Assembly (NCBI GenBank): GCA_001769035.1
Contig: MENF01000161.1
Coordinates: forward strand, 1 to 55,994
DNA from: Bacteroidetes bacterium GWA2_32_17
Lineage (GTDB): Bacteria > Bacteroidota > Bacteroidia > Bacteroidales > GWA2-32-17
Reading direction: 5' to 3'
DNA: 55,994 nucleotides
Under the pieces are notes generated by a model that was given only the letters and a program-made list of their open reading frames with translations, did no database searches and was not told the DNA's origin. How positions within the stretch are numbered: the first letter of the stretch is position 1; each line of letters begins with the position of its first letter. The position numbers were made by a program, and so were the translations under genes. Shown piece after piece: positions 18,083 to 26,079 of the stretch.

Positions 18083-18985
18083 TTATCTGAATTTAGGCAT
18101 TCCCTGCCTTGTTGTATATAGTTTTACTGATACATTAATAAGCATAAACATATAAGAATCTTTATCTTTAGCATCACCTCTTTGTTGGTATGCTGCTGTC
18201 CAACCTGAATTTGTGCCATCAGACGGGTCGGCTAAATAAGCGGCGACATCGCCTTTTGCGTCTTTTATCATTGTATTATCAAAATAAGTAGTGCTAACAT
18301 CGTCAATATAATCGGTAAAAGTTTTGCGAACACCAAATTCCAAGCCAACATTCCAACGGCGGTTTAAGCCATACTTAAAACCAATCCCATAAGGAATAGC
18401 AACTGAAAACCGAGAATATTTTTTTCGGGTTGGGACAAGTCCTTGACCTTCGGTACCTAATGGTTGTAAAGCATGCCAAGAACTTCCAATTTTTCCTTTA
18501 GGATTATAATAAAAACCTCCAACTCCTATAAAGAAGTATGTGTTTGTTTTAAAACCTTTAATACCTCTAACTCTTCTTAAATTATAGCGATGTCCTTGTT
18601 TTTCGCGAATTATTGAGTATTCGAATTGAGTAGAAAATTCAATAATTGGTGATTTAAAATTCAAATTCCGATACGAACGGTAAAGTTCATCTGTTAATTT
18701 ATCGTCGCCACGAAGAAAACCATAGCTAAACATTGTTTTATCAGCAAAATTTTCGGTTATTCTGTATCTTAACCCCAAACTTATTAATGGACGTGTCATA
18801 GAAAATTCGAGGTCTTTAAGAAAGTTTGTACCCACCTGGTTTGCTCCGCCTAATTCGCCCAAAAAGTTTGTAGCTCCTAATCCAAAAAAAGCTTCATAAC
18901 GCATACGTTTCCACCTTGATGTTGCTTGTGAAAAAGCTGAATTACAATAAATTATAAGCATAGATATGATGAATAATACTCTCAT
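18083..18985 (-). CDS. PorG-like outer-membrane beta-barrel paralogue (first of three)
   Basis: The 300-residue product has a signal peptide (about 1-19, ending AFSQ), then RWKRMRYEAFFGLGATNFLG, like its downstream neighbour. It ends in TTRQGMPKFR, where the neighbour ends in TARSGLPKF. It is longer because of an insertion at about residues 230-275 containing a low-complexity polar stretch (DPSDGTNSGW). It opens the three-gene tandem set. An outer-membrane barrel is likely; function is unassigned beyond possible T9SS association. Confidence 0.65.
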   Translation of the reverse strand: MRVLFIISMLIIYCNSAFSQATSRWKRMRYEAFFGLGATNFLGELGGANQVGTNFLKDLEFSMTRPLISLGLRYRITENFADKTMFSYGFLRGDDKLTDELYRSYRNLNFKSPIIEFSTQFEYSIIREKQGHRYNLRRVRGIKGFKTNTYFFIGVGGFYYNPKGKIGSSWHALQPLGTEGQGLVPTRKKYSRFSVAIPYGIGFKYGLNRRWNVGLEFGVRKTFTDYIDDVSTTYFDNTMIKDAKGDVAAYLADPSDGTNSGWTAAYQQRGDAKDKDSYMFMLINVSVKLYTTRQGMPKFR

Positions 18986-19110
18986 TCTTTTTTTAAAATA
19001 ATAATTTTTAAAAAATTCAAAATTATAAATAATTTATTTCAATACAAATATAAATATGATTATTTAACAAACAAATTGCAAAACATAACTAGTAAAATTA
19101 TGTAAGTATT

Positions 19111-19998
19111 TTAATTTCTGGCATCTACGCCCCACATTAATTTTTGCCTTAAAGTAGAAAAAAAATTATTATCAGGACATTGCAGAATTTTAATAGAGAA
19201 ACTTGATTTTTTAATAGTTAATTCGGCTGATGAATCTATCGCTATTGAACGATGGTCGAGAGATATAAGACAATTTTCGGTACGACTTTGAATAGTAAGT
19301 TTTATAATGTAATTATCGGGAATAACCATTGGGCGGGCATTTAAGTTGTGAGGTGCTATTGGGCTAATAACAAAACCATTAGCATCGGGCAATAAAATTG
19401 GACCACCAACACTTAACGAATAGGCAGTTGAACCGGTTGAAGTAGAAACAATTAATCCATCTGCACGATAACAGTTCAGAAAATTTTCATTTAACGAGGC
19501 ATTTATTTCAATCATTGAAGAAGTATCTAACTTATGTACAGTTATATCGTTAAGTGCAAAATTAAAATCGGGAAATAAAGGTGACGGGCTTGTTAGTTCC
19601 AATAAATAACGGGATTCGATATTATAATTTCCTTCAAAAATTGAATTTATTGAAGCTTCTATTTCATTTTTCGAAATATTAGTTAAAAAGCCGAGCCGTC
19701 CACTATTAATTCCAACTATTGGTATGTTTAATGTTCTGACAATAGTTACAGCTTCAAGAAAAGTTCCATCGCCACCAACACAAATCATTAAATCAATATC
19801 GGGATTTAAATCGTAAAAACATGTATAAGTCCCATTTACATTAAGTATTTTTGAAAATTCTTCATCAATATTTTCTAAAAACGTTTTGTAAATATATATT
19901 TCGACTTTTTCTTCAATTAATTTGTTGCATAAAATTAAAAAATACCCGAAAAATTCGGGTTTTATTTTATTACCAAACAGAGCAATTTTTTTAATCAT
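19111..19998 (-). CDS. nadK: NAD kinase
   Basis: The 295-residue product phosphorylates NAD to NADP. The ATP/polyphosphate-binding GGDGTFLEA motif is present, followed by GINSGRLGFLTNI and DGLIVSTSTGSTAYSLSVGG, the NAD-binding signature, and a C-terminal DNFFSTLRQKLMWG. Length is typical. The reading frame extends 47 codons upstream into the end of the Omp85-like gene, but MIKKIALFGNK at 19998 is the natural first strand and leaves a 10-base gap. It is probably co-transcribed with the CBS and Omp85-like genes. Confidence 0.95.
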   Translation of the reverse strand: MIKKIALFGNKIKPEFFGYFLILCNKLIEEKVEIYIYKTFLENIDEEFSKILNVNGTYTCFYDLNPDIDLMICVGGDGTFLEAVTIVRTLNIPIVGINSGRLGFLTNISKNEIEASINSIFEGNYNIESRYLLELTSPSPLFPDFNFALNDITVHKLDTSSMIEINASLNENFLNCYRADGLIVSTSTGSTAYSLSVGGPILLPDANGFVISPIAPHNLNARPMVIPDNYIIKLTIQSRTENCLISLDHRSIAIDSSAELTIKKSSFSIKILQCPDNNFFSTLRQKLMWGVDARN

Positions 19999-20008
19999 TT
20001 TTGTAAAT

Positions 20009-21382
20009 TTAAAATGGTGCGTTAAAATGCAAAAATAAACCTTTTTCTCCAAATTTATTAAATGAATATTCGAACCGCAAAACAATATCGTAATATGTAA
20101 CAAAGTCAATTCCAATACCGTAACCATACAATAATTCATTTGAATGAGGCATATTTATATTCAAATTGTTTACTACATAGCCAGCATCAAAGTTGAAACT
20201 TGTATAAAATGCAAAATGAAATTTAGTAAATTTTTCGGCTTTTATTTTTTTAATATGCCAGATATGCGGTTTAATTAATTGGTATCTGAATGAATTGCTA
20301 GATAATACAAAACCATTTCCATCAATAACATAAAGTTCCATTCCTTTAGTAAAATTACTATATCCAAAAGCGTGTGAAAACAAGTAAGTATAATCTTTTA
20401 AATTTGAATATTCGGCTTGAGCGGCTGTAGAGAGAAAAAATCTTTCGGAAAGTTGAAAATATTTGCTTGCTTTTACATTAACTGTATAATAGTTAATTTC
20501 ATCAGGCAAAATACCAAAACCTGTTTTCGACAAAAATATTGAAGTATAATATCCTTTTAAGGGATAATAATTCGAGTTTCTTTTGTCGCGTGTAAACGCA
20601 TAAGACATAAACATAAATTGAGTTTTATTTTTGTTATCCCAGATGAATTGCGGATTTACTTTAAACAAAGTATCGGTAATAAAATAATTATTATATGCAA
20701 TTTCTAAATTATGTTTATTATAAATTTCGGGACGATAAGTAAAACTTATTGTTGACGAAGAATTTTGATAGTTATAATTATCGGTATAAAAATAAACCGG
20801 ACGGTTTTCGAAAGTTGAAAATGCAAGTTTTCGTTGCTTGTAATATAAAAATTTAACTTCAACTCCCAACTTTTGTTTTTCCCCAATTCCAGGAATAGAA
20901 TATGCAAACCCATATTGTTCGCGAAATCCTCTTCTAAAAACAATTCGCAAAAGTTCATTTCTGCCTCTAAAATTTTGCTGAGCCAAAAAAAGCCCATAAT
21001 TTATTTTATCAAAATCTCTGTCATAAAACCACGAATTAAAATTTCTTGAAGCTTGTTCAAATATAGGAATGGGCCACAAGTACCATCTTTCAACTAATTT
21101 AATAGATATTTTTATTGAGTCATTTCTTGTTTCAAATGTATCAATATCGGCAAAATTAAAAAGAGAAGTGTTTAAAATATTTTCTTTTGCAATTTTTAAC
21201 TGTTCAGTAATGTTTTCAGATTTAAGTGTATCTCCAACTTTAAAAGGCAATTCGCGAAAAATAATTTTTGGATGAGTTTTTTTATTTCCCGAAAGAGCTA
21301 TTTTGCAAATCCGATAACTATCGGATTTATATGTTTGCGAAAAAGTAAATATTGGTAACAAAAGTAAAATTAAAAGACGCAT
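20009..21382 (-). CDS. Omp85-superfamily outer-membrane protein with one POTRA domain
   Basis: The 457-residue product has a signal peptide (about 1-15, ending FTFSQ), then a single POTRA-like domain at about 22-105 (CKIALSGNKKTHPKIIFREL). A barrel of roughly 300 residues follows, with RNELLRIVFRRGFREQYG and the late FVTYYDIVLRFEYSFNKFGE typical of the surface-antigen (D15) fold. It is shorter than BamA or TamA, resembling compact Bacteroidota Omp85 paralogues. Its substrate or role is unknown. It is 3 bases from the CBS gene and 10 bases from nadK. Confidence 0.82.
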   Translation of the reverse strand: MRLLILLLLPIFTFSQTYKSDSYRICKIALSGNKKTHPKIIFRELPFKVGDTLKSENITEQLKIAKENILNTSLFNFADIDTFETRNDSIKISIKLVERWYLWPIPIFEQASRNFNSWFYDRDFDKINYGLFLAQQNFRGRNELLRIVFRRGFREQYGFAYSIPGIGEKQKLGVEVKFLYYKQRKLAFSTFENRPVYFYTDNYNYQNSSSTISFTYRPEIYNKHNLEIAYNNYFITDTLFKVNPQFIWDNKNKTQFMFMSYAFTRDKRNSNYYPLKGYYTSIFLSKTGFGILPDEINYYTVNVKASKYFQLSERFFLSTAAQAEYSNLKDYTYLFSHAFGYSNFTKGMELYVIDGNGFVLSSNSFRYQLIKPHIWHIKKIKAEKFTKFHFAFYTSFNFDAGYVVNNLNINMPHSNELLYGYGIGIDFVTYYDIVLRFEYSFNKFGEKGLFLHFNAPF

Positions 21383-21385
21383 TGT

Positions 21386-22051
21386 TCAGATGTTCAAAAA
21401 ACGCATAAATTCGTCAAACCGATTCTGATATAAATTATTTAAATCGTTATCTTCCATATACGAAGCTTGTACAATATAATTATACCTGTAAAAAGATTGT
21501 AAAATTCTTGATGCGTCGTTAGTATTTAGTTTAATTGTTACATTAATTTTCATTGAATTTTCGGAATCTGAAACATACAAACTTAATATTTTACAATTCT
21601 CACTTTCAACAATCTGCGATATTTCGGACAACGAATAATCATTAACATTTAACTCTAAAATAATTATTGCACCATGTTTATCAACGGCGGTTAATTTAGC
21701 AAAGCCCTGTAACAAATCATGCAAAGTTATAAGTCCCAGATATTCTTTCTTGTTGTTGAGTACTGGAATAACGGTAAGTTTGTGTTGTGCAACTAACTCA
21801 ATTACTTCGTAAATATGTTGTTCTTCGGTAACAAAAGGACTAAATAATGAAAGTTTATGGTTGCCAATTGGCTCATCGGGCATATTTAAGTCGTAAATAT
21901 CTGTATCGGAAATTAATCCCAAAAACTCTTTGTTATTAACGATCGGCAAGTGCGATATTCTGAATATTTCCATCCAATTTAAAGCATGACCACCTGTATC
22001 GGAGGTTTTTAAAGCTGGCACTACATCGGAAATCAAATTTTTTGCATTCAT
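21386..22051 (-). CDS. CBS-domain protein
   Basis: The 221-residue product carries two CBS motifs, at about residues 10-60 (ISHLPIVNNKEFLGLISDTD) and 75-125 (LTVIPVLNNKKEYLGLITLHD). A C-terminal ACT-like region follows at about 135-210 (GAIIILELNVNDYSLSEISQ). CBS pairs usually sense adenosine nucleotides. The location beside nadK and pdxJ is conserved in Bacteroidota, but the controlled partner is not known. The start lies 24 bases from a TAACTTTG box at the end of a truncated repeat element. Confidence 0.88.
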   Translation of the reverse strand: MNAKNLISDVVPALKTSDTGGHALNWMEIFRISHLPIVNNKEFLGLISDTDIYDLNMPDEPIGNHKLSLFSPFVTEEQHIYEVIELVAQHKLTVIPVLNNKKEYLGLITLHDLLQGFAKLTAVDKHGAIIILELNVNDYSLSEISQIVESENCKILSLYVSDSENSMKINVTIKLNTNDASRILQSFYRYNYIVQASYMEDNDLNNLYQNRFDEFMRFLNI

Positions 22052-22061
22052 AATATTTTAA

Positions 22062-22198
22062 TAACTAATCTTGTCAAAGTTAATATGATTTTTCGTTAAA
22101 CTCATACAATATTTCCTGTAAAAATTATTTCCCGTAAAGACGCAATGCTCGCAAAGTATTAAGCTCGCAGAGTTAAAAAAATAATTTATGATTTTTTT
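22062..22198. mobile_element. MITE-like element, GTAACTA family, truncated copy 3
   Basis: TAACTAATC and TCAAAGTTAAT match the left end of the elements at 6976 and 12345. CGTAAAGACGCAATGCTCGC, AAGCTCGCAGAGTTAAAAAA and an AT palindrome follow. It stops near 22198, so the right inverted end is missing. It occupies most of the divergent gap between the CBS gene and pdxJ. Confidence 0.65.
22075..22082 (-). promoter_or_regulatory. Outward-facing -7 box in repeat element, toward CBS gene
   Basis: The minus strand reads TAACTTTG, 24 bases before the CBS-protein start. It is at the same element position as the boxes at 6991 and 12360. A GTTTAAC lies about 20 bases upstream; no exact -33 TTTG was found. 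Confidence 0.5.
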
Positions 22199-22214
22199 CT
22201 ATAATGTTAATAAA

Positions 22215-22222
22215 TAACTTTG
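22215..22222 (+). promoter_or_regulatory. Candidate -7 promoter box for pdxJ
   Basis: TAACTTTG matches TAnnTTTG and lies only 12 bases before the ATG at 22234. If used, it gives a nearly leaderless transcript and rules out the upstream in-frame ATG at 22204. Confidence 0.5.
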
Positions 22223-22233
22223 CAAAAAAAACC

Positions 22234-22944
22234 ATGGCAAGATTGAGCGTAAATATAAATAAAATTGCAACAATACGAAATGCTAGAGGTGGAAATAATC
22301 CCGATGTGCTAAAAGTTGCTTTAGATTGCGAAAATTTTGGAGCTCAGGGAATAACTGTTCATCCACGCCCCGATGAGCGTCACATAAGAATCAGCGATGT
22401 TTATTTATTAAAAGAAAATATTAAAACTGAATTTAATATTGAGGGTTATCCAAGCAAATATTTTATTAAAATGGTAATTGAAGTAAATCCTGCTCAGGTA
22501 ACTTTAGTTCCCGATGCCCACGATGCCATTACATCAAATTCGGGTTGGGATACTAAAAAAAATAAAGAATTTTTAACTGAAATTATTTCAGAATTCCAAA
22601 AAAATGGAATAAGAACTTCAATTTTTGTTGATACTAATTTGCAAAATATTGAATATGCAAAACTAATAAATACCGACAGGATAGAACTTTATACCGAACC
22701 CTACGCTACAAATTATTTATTGAATAAAGAAAACGCAATAAAGCCATTTGTTATTGCTGCAAATTATGCAAACAAGCTCGGTTTGGGTTTAAATGCCGGA
22801 CACGATTTAAGTTTAATTAATTTAAAATATTTTAATAACAAAATTCCCAATTTACTTGAAGTTTCTATCGGGCATGCACTTATATGCGATGCTTTGTATT
22901 ATGGATTAGAAAAAACTATAAAAATGTATTTGGGGGAATTATAA
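22234..22944 (+). CDS. pdxJ: Pyridoxine 5'-phosphate synthase
   Basis: The 236-residue product closes the pyridoxine ring from 1-deoxyxylulose 5-phosphate and 3-amino-2-oxopropyl phosphate in the DXP-dependent vitamin B6 pathway. Motifs seen are [20 protein letters not shown] at the N-terminus, [13 protein letters not shown] with the active-site His and Arg, [26 protein letters not shown] and a final [18 protein letters not shown]. An in-frame ATG ten codons upstream is unlikely because a -7 box lies between the two. It is divergent from the CBS/nadK operon, a common Bacteroidota neighbourhood. Confidence 0.96.
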   Translation: MARLSVNINKIATIRNARGGNNPDVLKVALDCENFGAQGITVHPRPDERHIRISDVYLLKENIKTEFNIEGYPSKYFIKMVIEVNPAQVTLVPDAHDAITSNSGWDTKKNKEFLTEIISEFQKNGIRTSIFVDTNLQNIEYAKLINTDRIELYTEPYATNYLLNKENAIKPFVIAANYANKLGLGLNAGHDLSLINLKYFNNKIPNLLEVSIGHALICDALYYGLEKTIKMYLGEL

Positions 22945-23070
22945 AAAAAGTTTAAAAAAGTTTATTGTTCTTTACGAAATACGAATTATACGAATATACG
23001 AATAAAATATTGTTCTATGTTCAAAAAAGTTTAAAAAAGTTTAAAAATGTTCATTGTTCACTGGTTTTTC

Positions 23071-23246
23071 TCAATCCTATCAATCTTTTCTTCTCAATCT
23101 TGTTTCCTCAACCTCAACCTCAACCTCAACCTCAACCTCAACCTCAACCTCAACCTCAACCTCAACCTCAACCTCAACCTCAACCTCAACCTCAACCTCA
23201 AATATAATCAATCCTATCAATCTTTTCTTCCCAATCTTGTCTTCTC
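23071..23246. repeat. Hexanucleotide (CCTCAA)16 array within CAATC-rich repeat
   Basis: CCTCAA is repeated 16 times without interruption at 23106-23201. It is flanked by degenerate TCAATCCTATCAATCTTTTC blocks on both sides. It lies in the convergent gap between pdxJ and ppk1 (22945-23261), which holds nothing else apart from short AAAAAAGTTT repeats near 22947-23044. Open frames across it encode only dipeptide repeats and are not real genes. Confidence 0.95.
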
Positions 23247-23261
23247 AACCTTGTCTTGAAT

Positions 23262-25325
23262 TTAGCATTTACTGTTTATCGTTTTATGAAATTCGTCTAA
23301 CGCTTGATAAAGCATAACCTGCGACCTGAAAATTTTATCTCTCTTGTGAATTTTCTTAAAATTATTCAACAATTTTTCGTCTAAAATCCTGGCTTTTACA
23401 TTTTCTTTAAAACTTGTATCAAAAATTAACCTGATTTGCTGTTGAATTTGTTTACTGTAAACTGGACAAACAACTTCAACCCGGCGGTCAATATTACGTG
23501 TCATTAAATCGGCAGATGAAAGGAAATATTTTTCGTCGCCTCCATTACAAAATATAAAAAAGCGGCTATGTTCTAAGTAATTATCAACAATTCCAATAGC
23601 TTCAATTTTAGAATTGCTATCAATTTTCATTGAAAACATTCCTCTGATATTTAGTTTTATTACGACACCAGCTTTTTCGGCTTTATAAAGCAGAGCAATG
23701 ATTTCATTATCAACTAAATTATTTAATTTTAAATGAATATAAGCAGGAACACCTTTTTTAGTATTTTCTATTTCAGTAACAATAAGTTTGTTAAGTTTTT
23801 GTCTTGCATTAAAGGGCGAAACAAACAAATGATAAAACTGTTCTTTTTGATAAGTTCGGGTAAAAAATTCAAAAACTTTAATTACTTCTTTAGTTATTTT
23901 TCTGTCGGCAGTCATTAACATTGTGTCAATATATAGTTTTGCAGTTGATTCGTTAAAATTACCAGTACCAACACATGCAATATATTCATTATTTCTTCCT
24001 TCGGTTCGCTCAATAAGACATAATTTGGCATGAACTTTTAAACCGGGTACTCCATAAAGAACCTTTACACCTTCTTCGCGAAGTTCACTTCCGTACTTAA
24101 TGTTAGCTTCTTCATCAAAACGGGCTTGCAGTTCGAGTAAAGCGGTTACGTGTTTACCATTACGCACTGCATTTATTAATGCACTAACAACATTTGAGTT
24201 ATTAGCAAGACGATAAAGAGTAACTTTTATTGATTTTACTTTTGGGTCGATTGATGCTTCTCTAAGTAGATTAATGAAATAATTAAACGAATAATATGGA
24301 AAATAGAGTAAAATATCATTTTTTACAATACTTCGTATTATTGATTTTCCGGGTTCAATAAATGGATGTTGCAATGGAGAATATGAAATTTTTGATAGTT
24401 CTTTCATCCCAAAATCCGGAAGTGCTAACAAATCTTTAAAATTATGATAACGCTCGCCGGGAATTATAGCGTCATCGTTTTGTAAATTCATTTTTTTCAT
24501 TAAAAGTTTTAACAAATATGACGGCATATTTTCGTCGTAAATAAAACGAACAGGGTCTCCTTCTTTTCTTTTTTGCAATCCACGTTCAACATTGTTAATA
24601 TAACTTTCCGAAATATCGTCGGTAATATCAAGTTCGGCATCGCGGGTAACTTTTATAGTATATGCGTTAATTTCCTTAAAATTAAACATATAAAAAATAT
24701 TAGGTAAGCCAAACCGAATAATATCGTCAATAAATATCAAATATTTTTTATTATTATTTTCGGGTAAAATAACAAATCGCTGAAGAACATCAGATGGAAT
24801 TTTTATAAGGGCATTTATATATCGCGATTTTTTTTCCTGTAATTTAATGGTAACAGCGAGATAAACCATATCGTCTTCGAGTGGTGGAAATTCGTTTATT
24901 TGGTCAATCATTACGGGCATAATATGCTGGCGGAGTTTATTTAAAAAATACTCTTGTACAAATTGTTTATGTTTTTCGTTCAAATGTTGTTCGTTTACTA
25001 AAATAATATTATGTTTTGATAATTCGGAAAGTATTGAACGATATGTTTTTTCGAAAAAATACTGTTGATCAATAACTGTTTCCTGAATTTTTTTAAGAAT
25101 ATTTGAAGGTTCGTAACCTAATATTTTTTTAGCTTTTGAACCGAGCTGATTCAGGCGTTTTAATGTTGCAACTCTAACTCTAAAAAATTCATCCAAATTA
25201 TTAGAATAAATTCCAAGAAATTTTATTCGTTCGAATAATGGGTTCGAGTTGTCTGACGCTTCTTGTAAAACTCTTTCGTTAAATGAAAGCCAGCTTATTT
25301 CTTTTGGTATAATGTTACATTTCAT
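23262..25325 (-). CDS. ppk1: Polyphosphate kinase 1
   Basis: The 687-residue product reversibly makes polyphosphate from ATP. The N-terminal domain begins EISWLSFNERVLQEASD, followed by SNNLDEFFRVRVATLKR. The catalytic domains include the phospho-accepting His432 in LKVHAKLCLIER and a second conserved His586 in EHSRFFIF, followed by SADLMTRNIDRRVEVVCPV. Length is typical. Upstream, the sequence AAAATATAAACAG before the ATG recurs before tiny open frames at 25599 and, less exactly, at 25756 and 25932. sixA is the next upstream gene on the same strand, but the 745-base repeat-rich gap argues against simple co-transcription. Confidence 0.96.
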   Translation of the reverse strand: MKCNIIPKEISWLSFNERVLQEASDNSNPLFERIKFLGIYSNNLDEFFRVRVATLKRLNQLGSKAKKILGYEPSNILKKIQETVIDQQYFFEKTYRSILSELSKHNIILVNEQHLNEKHKQFVQEYFLNKLRQHIMPVMIDQINEFPPLEDDMVYLAVTIKLQEKKSRYINALIKIPSDVLQRFVILPENNNKKYLIFIDDIIRFGLPNIFYMFNFKEINAYTIKVTRDAELDITDDISESYINNVERGLQKRKEGDPVRFIYDENMPSYLLKLLMKKMNLQNDDAIIPGERYHNFKDLLALPDFGMKELSKISYSPLQHPFIEPGKSIIRSIVKNDILLYFPYYSFNYFINLLREASIDPKVKSIKVTLYRLANNSNVVSALINAVRNGKHVTALLELQARFDEEANIKYGSELREEGVKVLYGVPGLKVHAKLCLIERTEGRNNEYIACVGTGNFNESTAKLYIDTMLMTADRKITKEVIKVFEFFTRTYQKEQFYHLFVSPFNARQKLNKLIVTEIENTKKGVPAYIHLKLNNLVDNEIIALLYKAEKAGVVIKLNIRGMFSMKIDSNSKIEAIGIVDNYLEHSRFFIFCNGGDEKYFLSSADLMTRNIDRRVEVVCPVYSKQIQQQIRLIFDTSFKENVKARILDEKLLNNFKKIHKRDKIFRSQVMLYQALDEFHKTINSKC

Positions 25326-25373
25326 CTGTTTATATTTTTTAGTTTATTGATACTCAATTTATTATATTTTTCA

Positions 25374-25531
25374 GATTGATGTAGATTGATGTAGATTGAT
25401 GTAGATTGAAGAAGATTGATAGGATTGATGAAGACGTTCTCCAATCTTGTCTTCTCAATCTATTCAATCTTGTTTTTCCAATCCTTTCAGTCCTTCTTCT
25501 CAATCTTGTTTTCTCAATCTTTTTCAATCTC
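25374..25531. repeat. GATTGA / TCAATC inverted low-complexity array
   Basis: The left arm (25374-25428) repeats GATTGA every 9-10 bases, including three perfect GATTGATGTA steps. The right arm (25441-25531) repeats TCAATCT in the complementary sense. Together they can form a long imperfect hairpin directly upstream of ppk1. Confidence 0.8.
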
Positions 25532-25542
25532 ATCACTTAACC

Positions 25543-25599
25543 TCAACCGCTAATATAATCATTCCCTTGTGTGTCTTTAAATAGTCGTGGATGTTTCAT
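25543..25599 (-). CDS. Tiny repeated ORF, MKHPRLFKDTQGNDYISG (unit 1)
   Basis: This 18-codon frame begins with ATG preceded by AAAATATAAACAG, nearly the same leader that precedes ppk1. It lies in a direct repeat of about 58 bp (25553-25612) with further copies at 25711-25770 and 25887-25940. The three copies keep MKHPRL and KDTQGNDY, differing at residue 7 (F, N or Y) and after Tyr15. Whether it is translated is unknown; a duplicated non-coding repeat is the main alternative. Confidence 0.3.
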   Translation of the reverse strand: MKHPRLFKDTQGNDYISG

Positions 25600-25636
25600 C
25601 TGTTTATATTTTATTAAGTGGTTTATATATAGTAGT

Positions 25637-25756
25637 TTAAAGTTTTTGGTTTGAAGTTGTAAAAACCCGAAACCCGAAACTTGAAACCCGAAACTTGAAA
25701 CTTTTTAATTTATAATCATTCCCTTGTGTGTCTTTATTTAGTCGTGGATGTTTCAT
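25637..25756 (-). CDS. Tiny repeated ORF starting MKHPRLNKDTQGNDYK (unit 2)
   Basis: This is the second copy of the repeated start region. After NDYK the frame runs through low-complexity sequence (KLKSFKFRVSSFGF) to a stop near 25637, giving about 39 residues. The tail does not look like selected protein. Coding status is doubtful. Confidence 0.2.
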   Translation of the reverse strand: MKHPRLNKDTQGNDYKLKSFKFRVSSFGFRVFTTSNQKL

Positions 25757-25814
25757 GTGTTTATATTTTTGTTAGTGTTTCATTATTAATTACTTATATT
25801 TCTTAAATACACGA

Positions 25815-25842
25815 CCTGACAGGAACTTCGTAACCTGTCAGG
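25815..25842. repeat. REP-type hairpin
   Basis: CCTGACAGG and CCTGTCAGG are inverted repeats around the loop AACTTCGTAA. It is a small palindrome of the kind scattered in this genome, lying between repeat units 2 and 3. Confidence 0.7.
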
Positions 25843-25881
25843 ATGTGTAACAATTATTCGCTAATCCTTGTTCGATATTTT

Positions 25882-25932
25882 TTAAATATAATCATTCCCT
25901 TGTGTGTCTTTATATAGTCGTGGATGTTTCAT
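25882..25932 (-). CDS. Tiny repeated ORF, MKHPRLYKDTQGNDYI (unit 3)
   Basis: This is the third copy of the repeated start region; the frame stops right after NDYI. It is the copy nearest sixA. See unit 1 for the comparison; coding status is unproven. Confidence 0.3.
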   Translation of the reverse strand: MKHPRLYKDTQGNDYI

Positions 25933-25954
25933 CTGTTTTTTTTATTAAAACTCA

Positions 25955-26079
25955 AATTGAATAGATTGAAGATGATTGATATGATTGAATAGATTGAATG
26001 GATTGATATCGCTTTCAATTTCATCAATCTTTTCAATCTTGCCTTCTCAATCTTTTTCAATCTTGTTTTCTCAATCTTT
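25955..26079. repeat. Second GATTGA / TCAATC inverted array
   Basis: The left arm (25955-26008) is built of GATTGA at 9-10 base steps; the right arm (26013-26079) of TCAATCTT. It ends just inside the 3' end of sixA and can fold into a long imperfect hairpin. Confidence 0.8.

Larger units (their letters stand above)
25553..25940. repeat. Three direct repeats of about 55-60 bp upstream of ppk1
   Basis: Units lie at 25553-25612, 25711-25770 and 25887-25940. All share TATAATCATTCCCTTGTGTG, a variable two-base step, then TAGTCGTGGATGTTTCAT and a T-rich end. Spacers of about 98 and 116 bp are unrelated to each other. One contains GAAACCCGAAACTTGAAAC-type low-complexity sequence; the other holds a hairpin at 25815-25842. 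Confidence 0.9.

Noticed and set aside
22965-23317. Open frames encoding PQ, LN or ST dipeptide repeats
   Set aside because: All three frames of the CCTCAA microsatellite are open by chance; none has a plausible start region or a non-repetitive core.
25553-25940. CRISPR array
   Set aside because: There are only three repeats of 55-60 bp, with spacers of about 98 and 116 bp and low-complexity content, and no cas genes nearby.
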